A stretch of 9,993 nt of DNA from Planctomycetota bacterium (GTDB lineage: Bacteria; Planctomycetota; Phycisphaerae; WQYP01), in NCBI GenBank assembly GCA_021785155.1, contig JAJYGE010000024.1, positions 1 to 9,993 on the forward strand, read 5' to 3'. Positions 1 to 6,433 of this stretch are shown here, one piece after another. The position numbers were made by a program, and so were the translations under genes. The notes beneath the pieces are model-generated. The model was not told the origin of the DNA. It was given only the letters and a program-made list of their open reading frames with translations, and did no database searches. The stretch's first letter is position 1; each line of letters opens with the position of its first letter.

Positions 1-36
1 CGCCTGGCACGCCAGTTGCTTGGAGTTTTAGTGCCG

Positions 37-64
37 TGTCAAGCCTCAATACTTAGGCTTGACA
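37..64. repeat. Perfect 10-bp inverted repeat (hairpin)
   Basis: Arms 37-46 (TGTCAAGCCT) and 55-64 (AGGCTTGACA) are perfect reverse complements around an 8-nt loop (47-54). No T-run follows, so it is not a classical intrinsic terminator. It lies 8 bases before a second, stronger hairpin and upstream of the VWA gene. It may be a transcript-end structure of an upstream gene outside the window, or a leader element. Its right arm contains TTGACA, a perfect -35 hexamer, but no -10 box lies at the right distance. Confidence 0.6.
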
Positions 65-71
65 GAGCCCG

Positions 72-113
72 AGTGCCCTGTTCCACCCGTAATTACGGAT
101 GGAACAGGGCACT
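72..113. repeat. Strong 14-bp inverted repeat with nested palindrome
   Basis: Arms 72-85 (AGTGCCCTGTTCCA) and 100-113 (TGGAACAGGGCACT) are perfectly complementary over 14 bp. The region between them contains a second perfect palindrome, CCGTAATTACGG (87-98), so the whole 42-base element folds on itself with a single C/A mismatch. No U-tract follows on either strand. It could be a Rho-dependent 3'-end structure, a protein-binding palindrome or a leader structure of the VWA operon. It covers the ATG at 99, which argues against that codon as the start of the downstream gene. Confidence 0.7.
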
Positions 114-147
114 AGGGTTTCGCCTGCAATGGCGGCAGAGGAAATAC

Positions 148-151
148 GGAG
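148..151 (+). promoter_or_regulatory. Ribosome binding site deciding the VWA gene start
   Basis: GGAG lies 7 nt before the ATG at 159. The two earlier in-frame ATGs, at 99 and 129, have no such motif, and 99 is inside the hairpin. This supports 159 as the start. Confidence 0.65.
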
Positions 152-158
152 CGTTTTC

Positions 159-1178
159 ATGAGTCAGGCAGTCTCGCATCCGCCGCCGGAAGGCGATCAT
201 CTTGATCCCCTGTCAAATGCCGAAGCGACCAGTACGGGTGAATTGCCGCCATGGCTGGACAAGGCATTTCCATGGATCGCGTCCGGTCTGCTGCATTTAG
301 GATTTTTTGTTCTGATTTTCTTTGCCGCGGAAGCCATTCATTCGGTTATTACTCAAAAATCGCATCCCATTATCATTCCACAGGCATGGGATCAGCATTT
401 TTCAACGCATCCGGGCGGCAATCCTAACTCCGGCCAGAACAACCCATTGCGCAAAGCCCGGCAAAACATCAAAAAACTTCTTTCCAAATATACCAATACC
501 ACCAAGACGTCCGTGGCCGCAGTGCTGAATTCATCCGCTACGAAGTCGCTGGATTTTGTGGCAGTTGGACCTCAGGGTGGGGCCGCCGCCGGCGTGCAGG
601 CTTCTTTTGGGGTACCGGGTGGTGGCATGGGATCTGGGCCGCCATCACGATTTATCGGTCGTGGCGGCAACGCGCAACTCATTGTTTACATTATCGATCA
701 CTCGGGAGACATGCTCTATAACTGGGGCATTATACGCCGGGAGATGAGCCGCTCGATACAAAGACTCGTGGCGTATCAGCGATTTGCCGTCTTCCTGGTT
801 GGTAATGGTGTGCGTCAGTTGGGTGCGACGGGACTGTCGCACGCGACGGTACCAGCCAGAAGAGCCTCATTAGCGACGTTCTTCAATGTTGCTCCGCATG
901 GTAGCGGGGCGGGGCGGCTGGCGATGTATGAGGACGCTTTTCATAAAGCTCTGTTGCTGCATCCACAAATTATTTATTTTGTGACCAATGGCGGATTTAA
1001 TCCCGCGTTGGCCCCCTTTATTAAAAAAGACAATGCGCGTGTCGGTGCGCATATATTTACGTACACGTTTCTCGCTGGGCGATCCGCGGGATTTCTGGCG
1101 AACTTGAACCGGTACGCCCCCACGCTTAAGAAAATTGCCAAGGAAAGCGGCGGCCAATACCGCCTTATTAAGGAATAG
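159..1178 (+). CDS. Single-pass membrane protein with VWA-like periplasmic domain, TonB/TolA-like anchor
   Basis: The protein is 339 residues from the ATG at 159, which has a GGAG site; the open frame extends to an ATG at 99. In order it has a polar, probably cytoplasmic N-terminus (1-39), one membrane helix (about 40-62), a Gly/Pro/Asn-rich linker (about 63-170) and a VWA-like domain (about 171-339). The helix contains S42-x-x-x-H46, the residue pair conserved in TonB and TolA helices that engage ExbB/TolQ. The VWA fold is suggested by the strand IVYIIDHSGDM (metal-site first motif D180-x-S182-G-D), a later YFVTNGG strand and the C-terminal helix KKIAKESGGQYRLI. The usual second Ser is D184 and the usual TDG Asp is N277, so metal binding may be lost. 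Being first in an ExbB/ExbD operon, it probably couples to that channel. Membrane topology is fairly sure; the transducer role is inferred. Confidence 0.8.
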   Translation: MSQAVSHPPPEGDHLDPLSNAEATSTGELPPWLDKAFPWIASGLLHLGFFVLIFFAAEAIHSVITQKSHPIIIPQAWDQHFSTHPGGNPNSGQNNPLRKARQNIKKLLSKYTNTTKTSVAAVLNSSATKSLDFVAVGPQGGAAAGVQASFGVPGGGMGSGPPSRFIGRGGNAQLIVYIIDHSGDMLYNWGIIRREMSRSIQRLVAYQRFAVFLVGNGVRQLGATGLSHATVPARRASLATFFNVAPHGSGAGRLAMYEDAFHKALLLHPQIIYFVTNGGFNPALAPFIKKDNARVGAHIFTYTFLAGRSAGFLANLNRYAPTLKKIAKESGGQYRLIKE

Positions 1179-1186
1179 TGTGTAAG

Positions 1187-1212
1187 TCCCGCGTGGCGAA
1201 TTCGCAGCGGGA
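1187..1212. repeat. Intercistronic hairpin between VWA and exbB genes
   Basis: TCCCGC (1187-1192) pairs with GCGGGA (1207-1212), and the interior holds the perfect palindrome GCGAATTCGC (1196-1205). It sits just after the VWA stop codon and 41 nt before the ribosome binding site of the next gene. An A-rich, not T-rich, stretch follows, so it is more likely an mRNA-processing or stability structure than a terminator. Confidence 0.45.
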
Positions 1213-1266
1213 AAGAAAATGGAATCCGGCCCCAATAGCCGATAACAACCTCAAAGGAGTTTTTTC

Positions 1267-2118
1267 ATGTTCAGCAGTTATGTTCGATCTCGTTCGCGAA
1301 TGGTTCTTCTCGGCGTGCTTTTTCTTGGCACGCTGGTGGCCTTAAGCCACACCGCAATGGCCCAAAGCGCCGGGGGCGGCGGCGACAGCGTCGGTGCCTA
1401 TCACCCCAACCCGATTCTCTGGGGATTGGATATCACCATTATTGTCGTGCTGGTGGGTGCCTCGCTGGCCAGCATCGCCTTAATTTTTGACGCGGTGATC
1501 CATCTGCGCGCCGGTAAAATCGCGCCGATCGAAACCACGGAACATATTCGTTCTCTGATTGATGCCCGGCAACTTAAGGAACTGATTGATTTTACGGCGG
1601 CCGATCAATCCTTTGTAAGTCAGGCCATGCAGGCGGGCATCCGTCGCGCGCACCTGGGTTACGGGGCCATGCGCGAAGGCATGGAAAGTGAAATATCGGA
1701 AAGCAGCGCCAATCTTTTCCGGCGTATTGAGATGCTCAATGTCATTGGCAACATCGGACCGCTGATCGGACTGCTGGGGACCGTCCTGGGTATGATCGAA
1801 GCATTCGAGGCGCTGCATCATGCGGGCGGACAGGCTAAAGTTTCGGATCTTTCGGTCGGTATCGCCACCGCTCTCTGGCACACCTTCGGCGGCTTGGCCG
1901 TGGCCATTCCGTCTTTGATCGCCTTCGGGTACTTTCGCATGAGATTGGACAAAATTATCAGCCGGGCGTCGGTCATTTCCGAAGAACTGCTGGAAAGCCT
2001 GCGGCCCGCTGATAAAGCTGCCGCCGCATCGTCCGCATCGGAAGCTGCCAAACCTGCCGCACGGCCAGTACCGCGCCGAACGGGAGCCGGTTCCGGTGAT
2101 ACGGCCGCTGGCGTGTAA
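1267..2118 (+). CDS. MotA/TolQ/ExbB-family proton channel subunit
   Basis: The 283-residue inner-membrane protein is expected to form the pentameric channel that turns proton flow into motion of ExbD and a transducer. A signal-like hydrophobic stretch (about 12-30) ends in A-M-A before Q33. Membrane helices follow at about 54-77, 157-180 and 204-225. The family core is clear: GPLIGLLGTVLGMIEAF (164-180), with T172 in the LGTV motif, and ALWHTFGGLAVAIPSLIAF (202-220), with T206 at the second conserved Thr. These match the two channel-lining Thr positions of ExbB. The charged segment 78-155 is the expected cytoplasmic domain, and an Ala/Pro-rich tail (about 247-283) is an extension. AAAGGAG at 1253-1259 fixes the start. 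The family is certain, but ExbB versus TolQ cannot be separated by sequence alone. Confidence 0.95.
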   Translation: MFSSYVRSRSRMVLLGVLFLGTLVALSHTAMAQSAGGGGDSVGAYHPNPILWGLDITIIVVLVGASLASIALIFDAVIHLRAGKIAPIETTEHIRSLIDARQLKELIDFTAADQSFVSQAMQAGIRRAHLGYGAMREGMESEISESSANLFRRIEMLNVIGNIGPLIGLLGTVLGMIEAFEALHHAGGQAKVSDLSVGIATALWHTFGGLAVAIPSLIAFGYFRMRLDKIISRASVISEELLESLRPADKAAAASSASEAAKPAARPVPRRTGAGSGDTAAGV

Positions 2119-2141
2119 AAGTAAAGATCGGGCGGAATTTC

Positions 2142-2165
2142 CGGCAGTGCCCGGCTAATCTGCCG
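2142..2165. repeat. Short inverted repeat before first exbD
   Basis: CGGCAG (2142-2147) and CTGCCG (2160-2165) form a 6-bp stem with a 12-nt loop in the 72-nt gap between exbB and exbD. It ends 11 nt before the AAGGAG ribosome site at 2177-2182. It is weak and may be chance or a minor mRNA structure. Confidence 0.3.
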
Positions 2166-2190
2166 AAGTTGCTGGCAAGGAGTTCGTATT

Positions 2191-2631
2191 ATGAAAATGC
2201 GCGGCATCAAGCCCATGCAGGATACGCACATCAACGTGACGCCACTGATTGATATTATCATGTGTCTGATTATTTTCTTTCTTCTGGTAGGGCACATCGC
2301 CAAAGCGGCATCCATCAAGGGTATAAAAATTCCCGCGGCCAAAAATGGCAAGGATTTGCGCAATAAGACGGATCAACTGATTATTAATTTGGTTCCATCC
2401 AGCAGTGGCTACTCCCGCAACAGGCCGCCACGAATCTGGATATGGAGCAATGAAATATCACAAGATCAACTGGCGGCGTATTTGCGACAGCAGAAACGTG
2501 ACGATCCAAAAATGAAGCTGATTCTGCGGGCGGATCGGTCGATTCCATACAAATACATCGCCCCGGTGCTCAACAGTTGCGCGCAGGCCGGTATTGCGAG
2601 CATTCATTTTATGACCCGCCGCCCGGGTTGA
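2191..2631 (+). CDS. exbD: ExbD/TolR-family biopolymer transport protein (first copy)
   Basis: The 146-residue protein has a short cytoplasmic N-terminus, one membrane helix (about 18-36) and a periplasmic domain. The motif INVTPLIDIIMCLIIFFLL (14-32) carries D21, the single membrane Asp that is protonated in ExbD and TolR. The periplasmic part ends in the usual family pattern, LRADRSIPYKYIAPVLNSC (112-130) followed by AGIASIHFMT. It therefore looks intact and functional. The start is well supported by AAGGAG at 2177-2182, 8 nt upstream. It would work with the ExbB homologue directly upstream and with the second ExbD copy 29 nt downstream. The symbol marks the family only; TolR is an equally possible name. 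Confidence 0.92.
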   Translation: MKMRGIKPMQDTHINVTPLIDIIMCLIIFFLLVGHIAKAASIKGIKIPAAKNGKDLRNKTDQLIINLVPSSSGYSRNRPPRIWIWSNEISQDQLAAYLRQQKRDDPKMKLILRADRSIPYKYIAPVLNSCAQAGIASIHFMTRRPG

Positions 2632-2650
2632 TCCGCGCGAAAAAAACATT

Positions 2651-2656
2651 GAGGTG
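2651..2656 (+). promoter_or_regulatory. Ribosome binding site deciding second exbD start
   Basis: GAGGTG, a good match to the 16S anti-Shine-Dalgarno complement, ends 4 nt before the ATG at 2661. The longer open frame from 2577 would overlap the first exbD and lacks a comparable site, so 2661 is preferred. Confidence 0.7.
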
Positions 2657-2660
2657 TTAC

Positions 2661-3128
2661 ATGGCTCTATCCCAAAAATATAAACGTCGTGGAATGAATG
2701 CGGCTCATCATGTCGGGCCGAATATGACGCCCATGGTCGATGTGGTCATGGTGATTCTGATATTTTTTATGCTTGGCAGCTCATTTGTCAGTCCGGATTG
2801 GTATCTGACCAATAATACCCCGGCCGTCAAGGGCGGCCTGTCAAATGTAAAAACCACCGCCATGCCCCCCACCCGCATCAACATCAAATTGCGCCTTCGC
2901 GGCACACGCACCTTCGCCATTATGCCGGGCCTGCAAACCGCCGATCTCTCCGGGCAATTGGCGACGTTTTTGGAAAACAAACATAAGGCCCTCGCCAAGG
3001 GCGTGCCGGTGCAGGTATTTATTTCCCCTTCCAATTCCGTGCCATACAACGATGTGATAACCGCGTACAGCGATTGCATTGCGGCCCGGTTCAAAGAGGT
3101 GGCGTTTCGACAGCCGTCGGGGCAATAA
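2661..3128 (+). CDS. exbD: ExbD/TolR-family protein (second, divergent copy)
   Basis: The protein is 155 residues from the ATG at 2661. A basic N-terminus (KYKRRG) precedes NMTPMVDVVMVILIFFMLG (21-39), whose D27 is the conserved membrane Asp. The periplasmic domain (about 45-155) is clearly different from the first copy: it lacks the family Asp in the 'aD..vpy' motif (here SPSNSVPYND, 122-131) and the AGI turn (here AARF). The two copies share the helix motif but little else, so this is an old paralogue and not a recent duplication. One reading is that the two form a heterodimer inside the ExbB pentamer. The family is nearly certain; the heterodimer is inference. Confidence 0.9.
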   Translation: MALSQKYKRRGMNAAHHVGPNMTPMVDVVMVILIFFMLGSSFVSPDWYLTNNTPAVKGGLSNVKTTAMPPTRINIKLRLRGTRTFAIMPGLQTADLSGQLATFLENKHKALAKGVPVQVFISPSNSVPYNDVITAYSDCIAARFKEVAFRQPSGQ

Positions 3129-3241
3129 TGATGTCCATCGGAATGCGGGCCGGGCGGAAAATGTATGACGCCGGTGTAAACGGCGCTGATGAGTTGTTAT
3201 GTTTCGCGGATACCTTCCGCAATGAAGGATCAAAGCCTTGA
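3128..3241 (+). CDS. Possible 37-residue coupled small ORF
   Basis: An ORF of 37 codons plus stop (starts MMSIGMRAGRKMYDAG, ends FRNEGSKP) exactly fills the gap between the second exbD and the TPR gene. Its ATG overlaps the exbD stop (TAATG at 3126-3130) and its TGA overlaps the TPR start (TGATG at 3239-3243). Such one-base overlaps are typical of translational coupling. Initiation would rely on a weak GGGG (3119-3122) or on re-initiation. The protein has no membrane segment and I recognise no family. It may be a real small protein, a translational coupler, or a chance reading of a 110-nt spacer. Confidence 0.4.
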   Translation: MMSIGMRAGRKMYDAGVNGADELLCFADTFRNEGSKP

Positions 3242-6000
3242 TGAAAATTTGCTCACTATCCAAATCACCGCGCGATCAAGCCGCAATTGCTGGTTCCATC
3301 AAAAACCATGGCGGCTCACGAATTCATGCCGCTGGGCATAAGGGAAATCCAACTACGGCATGGGTTCGCAAAGCGCCGGGATTGAGGATTCAACGGGCCT
3401 CCTTGGTAATTGCTTCACTGACCGCCAGTATTCTGGCGCTTGTGATAACACCGATTGTGTATGCCGCTCCCGCATCGGCACCGTTGCCGCCGTTGCCTCC
3501 CAATGCCAGTGCTTCGCAAGTTGTCGTGCGACTGGAACAGACCCATGCCACGGCCCAAATTGCGGCCAGTATGCAAAAAGCCACCAATCCGGCGGACAAA
3601 GCCCTGTTTCGCGCCGCCGATATTTTCTGCCGCTGGGATCAATTCAATGCCCACCCCGCCAAACAAGAGAAATTGGGGCAGGAATTTGTCCAGGCGGTCA
3701 ACAGTTATCTCCAGGCCACGGGAGATCATGTTGATCCGCAGTGGTCAACGGTTCAAGCGCAGTTTCTACTGGCCAACGTTACGCGTAATGCGGTGAATCA
3801 AATTGAATTCTGGTCCGGCACGCCGGCGCTGCGTCAGGATCTCGCGCCATCCGCCAATCTGGCCAGGCGTCTGCTGACGCTGGCGTTAAAGCATTACTCC
3901 GATGTGGTAACCAGTTTGAACAATGCCACCACATTTACCCATGCCGATGAAGCCCGTTACACCAACGCCATGAATGGCCAGCGCGATACGGCTTATTATC
4001 TGGCGTACGCCGATTATTTCTCCGCCCTGTCATTGCCTCCGAGTGCCAAGGCCCGGCAAAAGTTGCTCACCGCCGCCATCGGGGGAATTACTCCCTATGC
4101 CGGGGCGCAAAACAGCGGCGTGTATTACCGCGCGCTGCTGCTGCGTGGTAAAGCGTATTTGCGCAATGGCCAATATAACAAAGCCAATGCGGATCTCACC
4201 ACCGCGCAATCCGCCCACGCGCCGGTCTGGCTGCAATACGATGCGCGCTATCAACAGGTGACCGCTTTGCTGCGCAGCGGGAAATATCAACAGGCCCGCA
4301 GCGCCCTGCAGACGTTTGTCGCTTGGACCAACGCGCAGCCACAGGCCGATTCCGTAGGGGCTAAAATGGGCGAACAGCTTCTGGCGTTTCGTATCGCCAT
4401 GGCTTCCGCTGTGACGTTAAAGAATCCGGCGCAACGTGCCGCCGCCATGGACGCGGCCATTAAAATCGTAAGCGATGTCATCAGTAAAGCACCGCAATAT
4501 CAGGGGCTTATTTTTTCCCATCTGGCACAAGATATTACGGCAAAATCAGATTTGAACGCGCTTCCGCCGCTGCAGGTTCTGGCTCTGGCCTGGACCGAGG
4601 CGCAAAACCCCGCAACCGCCAATCAGCGTCAGGCGCTGGTCACGGCCCAGGGGCTGCTGGACCGCAAAAACCTCCCCCATTCCATACGGGCGGAAACCAC
4701 GCTGGTGGCCGCTATTACCGCATCGCAACTTGGCCAGGTGGAACTGGCGGCCAAATTGAATATCGCGTTTGTCCGACTGGCACCAAAGGATCCGCGTGCC
4801 AAACACGCCATCGCCCTGGCACTTTCTGAATTGTCGCAGTTGAACGAATCCCGCCATGTGTCCGCCGGCATTGATAAACTTACCACGGAGGCCATCAGTC
4901 TGGACTGGCACACGTTTCATGATCCGCAAATTCGCTTTCCCTATGCGCTGCAATTGGAAAATGCCGGGCAATATCAGCAGGCCATCAAGATGTTTCATCA
5001 AATTCCCGCCACCGATTCGCTCTATCTGGATGCCCAGTATCAGCTTGTGCGCATCCGCGCGGAGCAATTAAGTTCTCTGGTGCTCAAGAAGGCACCTCAT
5101 TCGCGGCAAACCAAGGCCGCCCATCAACTGCTTCATGCCGCCTCAGCGTATATGACGCTGCTGAATCATCCGCCCGCCGCCGCCACCAAGAATTCACTGG
5201 CCAGGGCCAGAGGCTATCGTGTCAATATTCTGATGCTTGAGGCCGGCACCGCCATAAGTCCGTTGCGCAATCCGTTTCGCGCCGGACATTATCTGGATCA
5301 GCTTACCGCCATGGAGAAACAGCTTTCGCCAAAACTGCGCGGAATCCTTCTACGTTACCGCATTCGACAGTATCAGTTGGCCGGACAAAGCAATAAAATC
5401 CTTCCTCTCGTCCAGAAATTTGCCAGTCAGTCCACTCAAAACGCCGCGGATGTCATCAAGGGGCTGATCGGCCAATATGATCAGGAGAGTCGGAAATATC
5501 GGCACAGCGATCCGGGCAAGGCCCGACGCCTCGCCGCCAATGCCGCAGCGCTGCTGCAACAGTTGATTACATCCCTGCAAACTCAGCCCGGCAAAAAGAA
5601 TGAAGATGATATTTATGCCTACCGGCAGATTCAGGCCTCTGAGTTGATTCGCGCCGGGGAGGGACAGCAGGCCTGGCAAACATTCAAAACTCTGGAGAAA
5701 CAACGCCCCGGCGACCTGACTAATTTTATCGGTGCCGCGCGGGCCTTGTATGCCTCCGGCCATTTTAATCATTCCCACAGCATTTACGTGCGGCTTATTC
5801 CGCAGCTCGAACCGGGATCGGAAATTTACTGGCAGGCTTATTACTATCTGATTCGCTGCAACCTCAAAGCCAATGCTTATGAAAATCAAACCCGCGCCGC
5901 GCTTAAACAGCTTGTGGCACTTTACGGCGCTGCGATTGGTGGCAAGGAATATCACAAGCAGTTCGAACTGCTGTTGCATGAATTTAACCTTACCGATTAA
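3241..6000 (+). CDS. Large exported TPR-like helical-repeat protein
   Basis: The protein is 919 residues from the ATG at 3241. A TTG immediately before it (3238) is an alternative start, better placed for the AAGGA at 3225-3229 (8 nt versus 11). A very long basic N-region (1-53) precedes one hydrophobic segment (about 54-76), ending in VYAAPASA and a Pro-rich stretch, so it is either a cleaved signal peptide or a membrane anchor. The rest is almost wholly helical, with paired TPR-like helices, for example around 297-360 (LRNGQYNKANADL, LLRSGKYQQARSAL), 568-590 (ENAGQYQQAIKMF) and 801-850 (GEGQQAWQTF, ASGHFNHSHSIYV). It most likely acts in the periplasm as a scaffold for the proton-driven complex, comparable in position to the TPR protein CpoB in Tol-Pal loci. 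No catalytic motif is seen. The start is uncertain: a TTG at 3382 would give a compact signal peptide. Confidence 0.85.
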   Translation: MKICSLSKSPRDQAAIAGSIKNHGGSRIHAAGHKGNPTTAWVRKAPGLRIQRASLVIASLTASILALVITPIVYAAPASAPLPPLPPNASASQVVVRLEQTHATAQIAASMQKATNPADKALFRAADIFCRWDQFNAHPAKQEKLGQEFVQAVNSYLQATGDHVDPQWSTVQAQFLLANVTRNAVNQIEFWSGTPALRQDLAPSANLARRLLTLALKHYSDVVTSLNNATTFTHADEARYTNAMNGQRDTAYYLAYADYFSALSLPPSAKARQKLLTAAIGGITPYAGAQNSGVYYRALLLRGKAYLRNGQYNKANADLTTAQSAHAPVWLQYDARYQQVTALLRSGKYQQARSALQTFVAWTNAQPQADSVGAKMGEQLLAFRIAMASAVTLKNPAQRAAAMDAAIKIVSDVISKAPQYQGLIFSHLAQDITAKSDLNALPPLQVLALAWTEAQNPATANQRQALVTAQGLLDRKNLPHSIRAETTLVAAITASQLGQVELAAKLNIAFVRLAPKDPRAKHAIALALSELSQLNESRHVSAGIDKLTTEAISLDWHTFHDPQIRFPYALQLENAGQYQQAIKMFHQIPATDSLYLDAQYQLVRIRAEQLSSLVLKKAPHSRQTKAAHQLLHAASAYMTLLNHPPAAATKNSLARARGYRVNILMLEAGTAISPLRNPFRAGHYLDQLTAMEKQLSPKLRGILLRYRIRQYQLAGQSNKILPLVQKFASQSTQNAADVIKGLIGQYDQESRKYRHSDPGKARRLAANAAALLQQLITSLQTQPGKKNEDDIYAYRQIQASELIRAGEGQQAWQTFKTLEKQRPGDLTNFIGAARALYASGHFNHSHSIYVRLIPQLEPGSEIYWQAYYYLIRCNLKANAYENQTRAALKQLVALYGAAIGGKEYHKQFELLLHEFNLTD

Positions 6001-6028
6001 TCCTGCAACGCGGCTTCCGGCATTTGAA

Positions 6029-6097
6029 GCAGGCACGGTCCCTCGTGCCGTTGGCGTGGCTTTACAGTTGTATAACGGCATCAGGGACGATGCCTGC
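6029..6097. repeat. Long nested inverted repeat, possible kissing hairpins
   Basis: Two small hairpins, 6032-6049 (GGCACG/CGTGCC) and 6077-6094 (GGCATC/GATGCC), each have a 6-bp stem and 6-nt loop. Their loops, GTCCCT (6038-6043) and AGGGAC (6083-6088), are perfectly complementary. The whole region can instead form one long stem: 6029-6035 with 6091-6097 (7 bp), 6038-6043 with 6083-6088 (6 bp), and 6046-6052 with 6074-6080 (7 bp). It starts 28 nt after the TPR stop codon. No U-tract follows directly, so a simple intrinsic terminator is unlikely; a 3'-end stabiliser or a small repeat element are options. Confidence 0.6.
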
Positions 6098-6246
6098 CGC
6101 AATATCGCCGCTGATAATCAACGCTATTTTTGAATGTATCATCAATGTCCGCGCTTGAGTATAAATTTCGTAACTTCACGGGTATCGGTGTACCGGTACT
6201 GGAGGTTGGCGGTGGTTTTTCGGTGTCTGTCTGATTTTCGCCACAA

Positions 6247-6283
6247 TTTTGGCTTTCTTGGCCCCAAAAGTGCCACGTTTGGG
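6247..6283. repeat. Two mutually exclusive hairpins
   Basis: TTTTGG (6247-6252) can pair with CCAAAA (6264-6269). The same C/A block, as CCCAAA (6263-6268), can pair instead with TTTGGG (6278-6283). Both cannot form together. The layout resembles a switch, but the stems are only 6 bp and nothing around it matches a riboswitch family I recognise. Confidence 0.3.
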
Positions 6284-6313
6284 TGCCGGTGGGACCAGCG
6301 AATACGCCAAAAT

Positions 6314-6348
6314 GCGTACGCAAAAATACGTATTGCGTTCTTTATAAT
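6314..6348 (+). promoter_or_regulatory. Candidate promoter -10 box with palindromic operator-like region
   Basis: TATAAT at 6343-6348 is a perfect sigma-70-type -10 hexamer, 86 nt before the ATG of the first PEP-CTERM gene. Just upstream lie the palindromes GCGTACGC (6314-6321) and AATACGTATT (6325-6334), and the inverted pair ACGCAA (6318-6323) / TTGCGT (6333-6338). I see no good -35 hexamer at 16-18 nt, so an activator or another sigma factor might be needed, or the box may be chance. The palindromes overlap where a -35 would be, as an operator might. Confidence 0.4.
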
Positions 6349-6433
6349 CGCCTGCTAAGCTCTTGATCGTCTCCTGATACGTTTTCAGGGATTGAGAGTT
6401 GTCCTGTTGGCCATTGAGAAAGTAGCAGGTACC

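Larger units (their letters stand above)
6001..6433. other. Non-coding junction rich in inverted repeats
   Basis: No credible gene lies in these 433 bases. The short frames on both strands have no ribosome site and look unlike their neighbours. The stretch contains a nested hairpin (6029-6097), a 10-bp palindrome GTACCGGTAC (6190-6199), two overlapping hairpins (6247-6283), a palindrome cluster (6314-6338), a TATAAT box (6343-6348) and a small CCTGA/TCAGG hairpin (6373-6389). It separates the envelope operon from the PEP-CTERM genes and probably holds the 3' end of one transcript and the promoter of the next. Confidence 0.6.

Noticed and set aside
59..64. TTGACA as a -35 box for the envelope operon
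   Set aside because: No -10-like hexamer lies 16-18 nt downstream, and the hexamer is an arm of an inverted repeat.
99..158. Upstream start of the VWA gene at ATG 99 or 129
   Set aside because: ATG 99 lies within a 42-base hairpin and neither codon has a ribosome site, while 159 has GGAG at the right distance.
1480..2363. Minus-strand frames opposite exbB and the first exbD
   Set aside because: The plus strand encodes clear family motifs, and the minus frames have no plausible start context.
5350..6102. Minus-strand frame of 250 residues opposite the TPR gene
   Set aside because: It is a shadow of the TPR gene, whose plus-strand frame shows coherent helical repeats.
6121..6170. TTGAAT (6130-6135) and TATAAA (6160-6165) as a promoter
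   Set aside because: The spacing is 24 nt, too long for a standard sigma-70 promoter.
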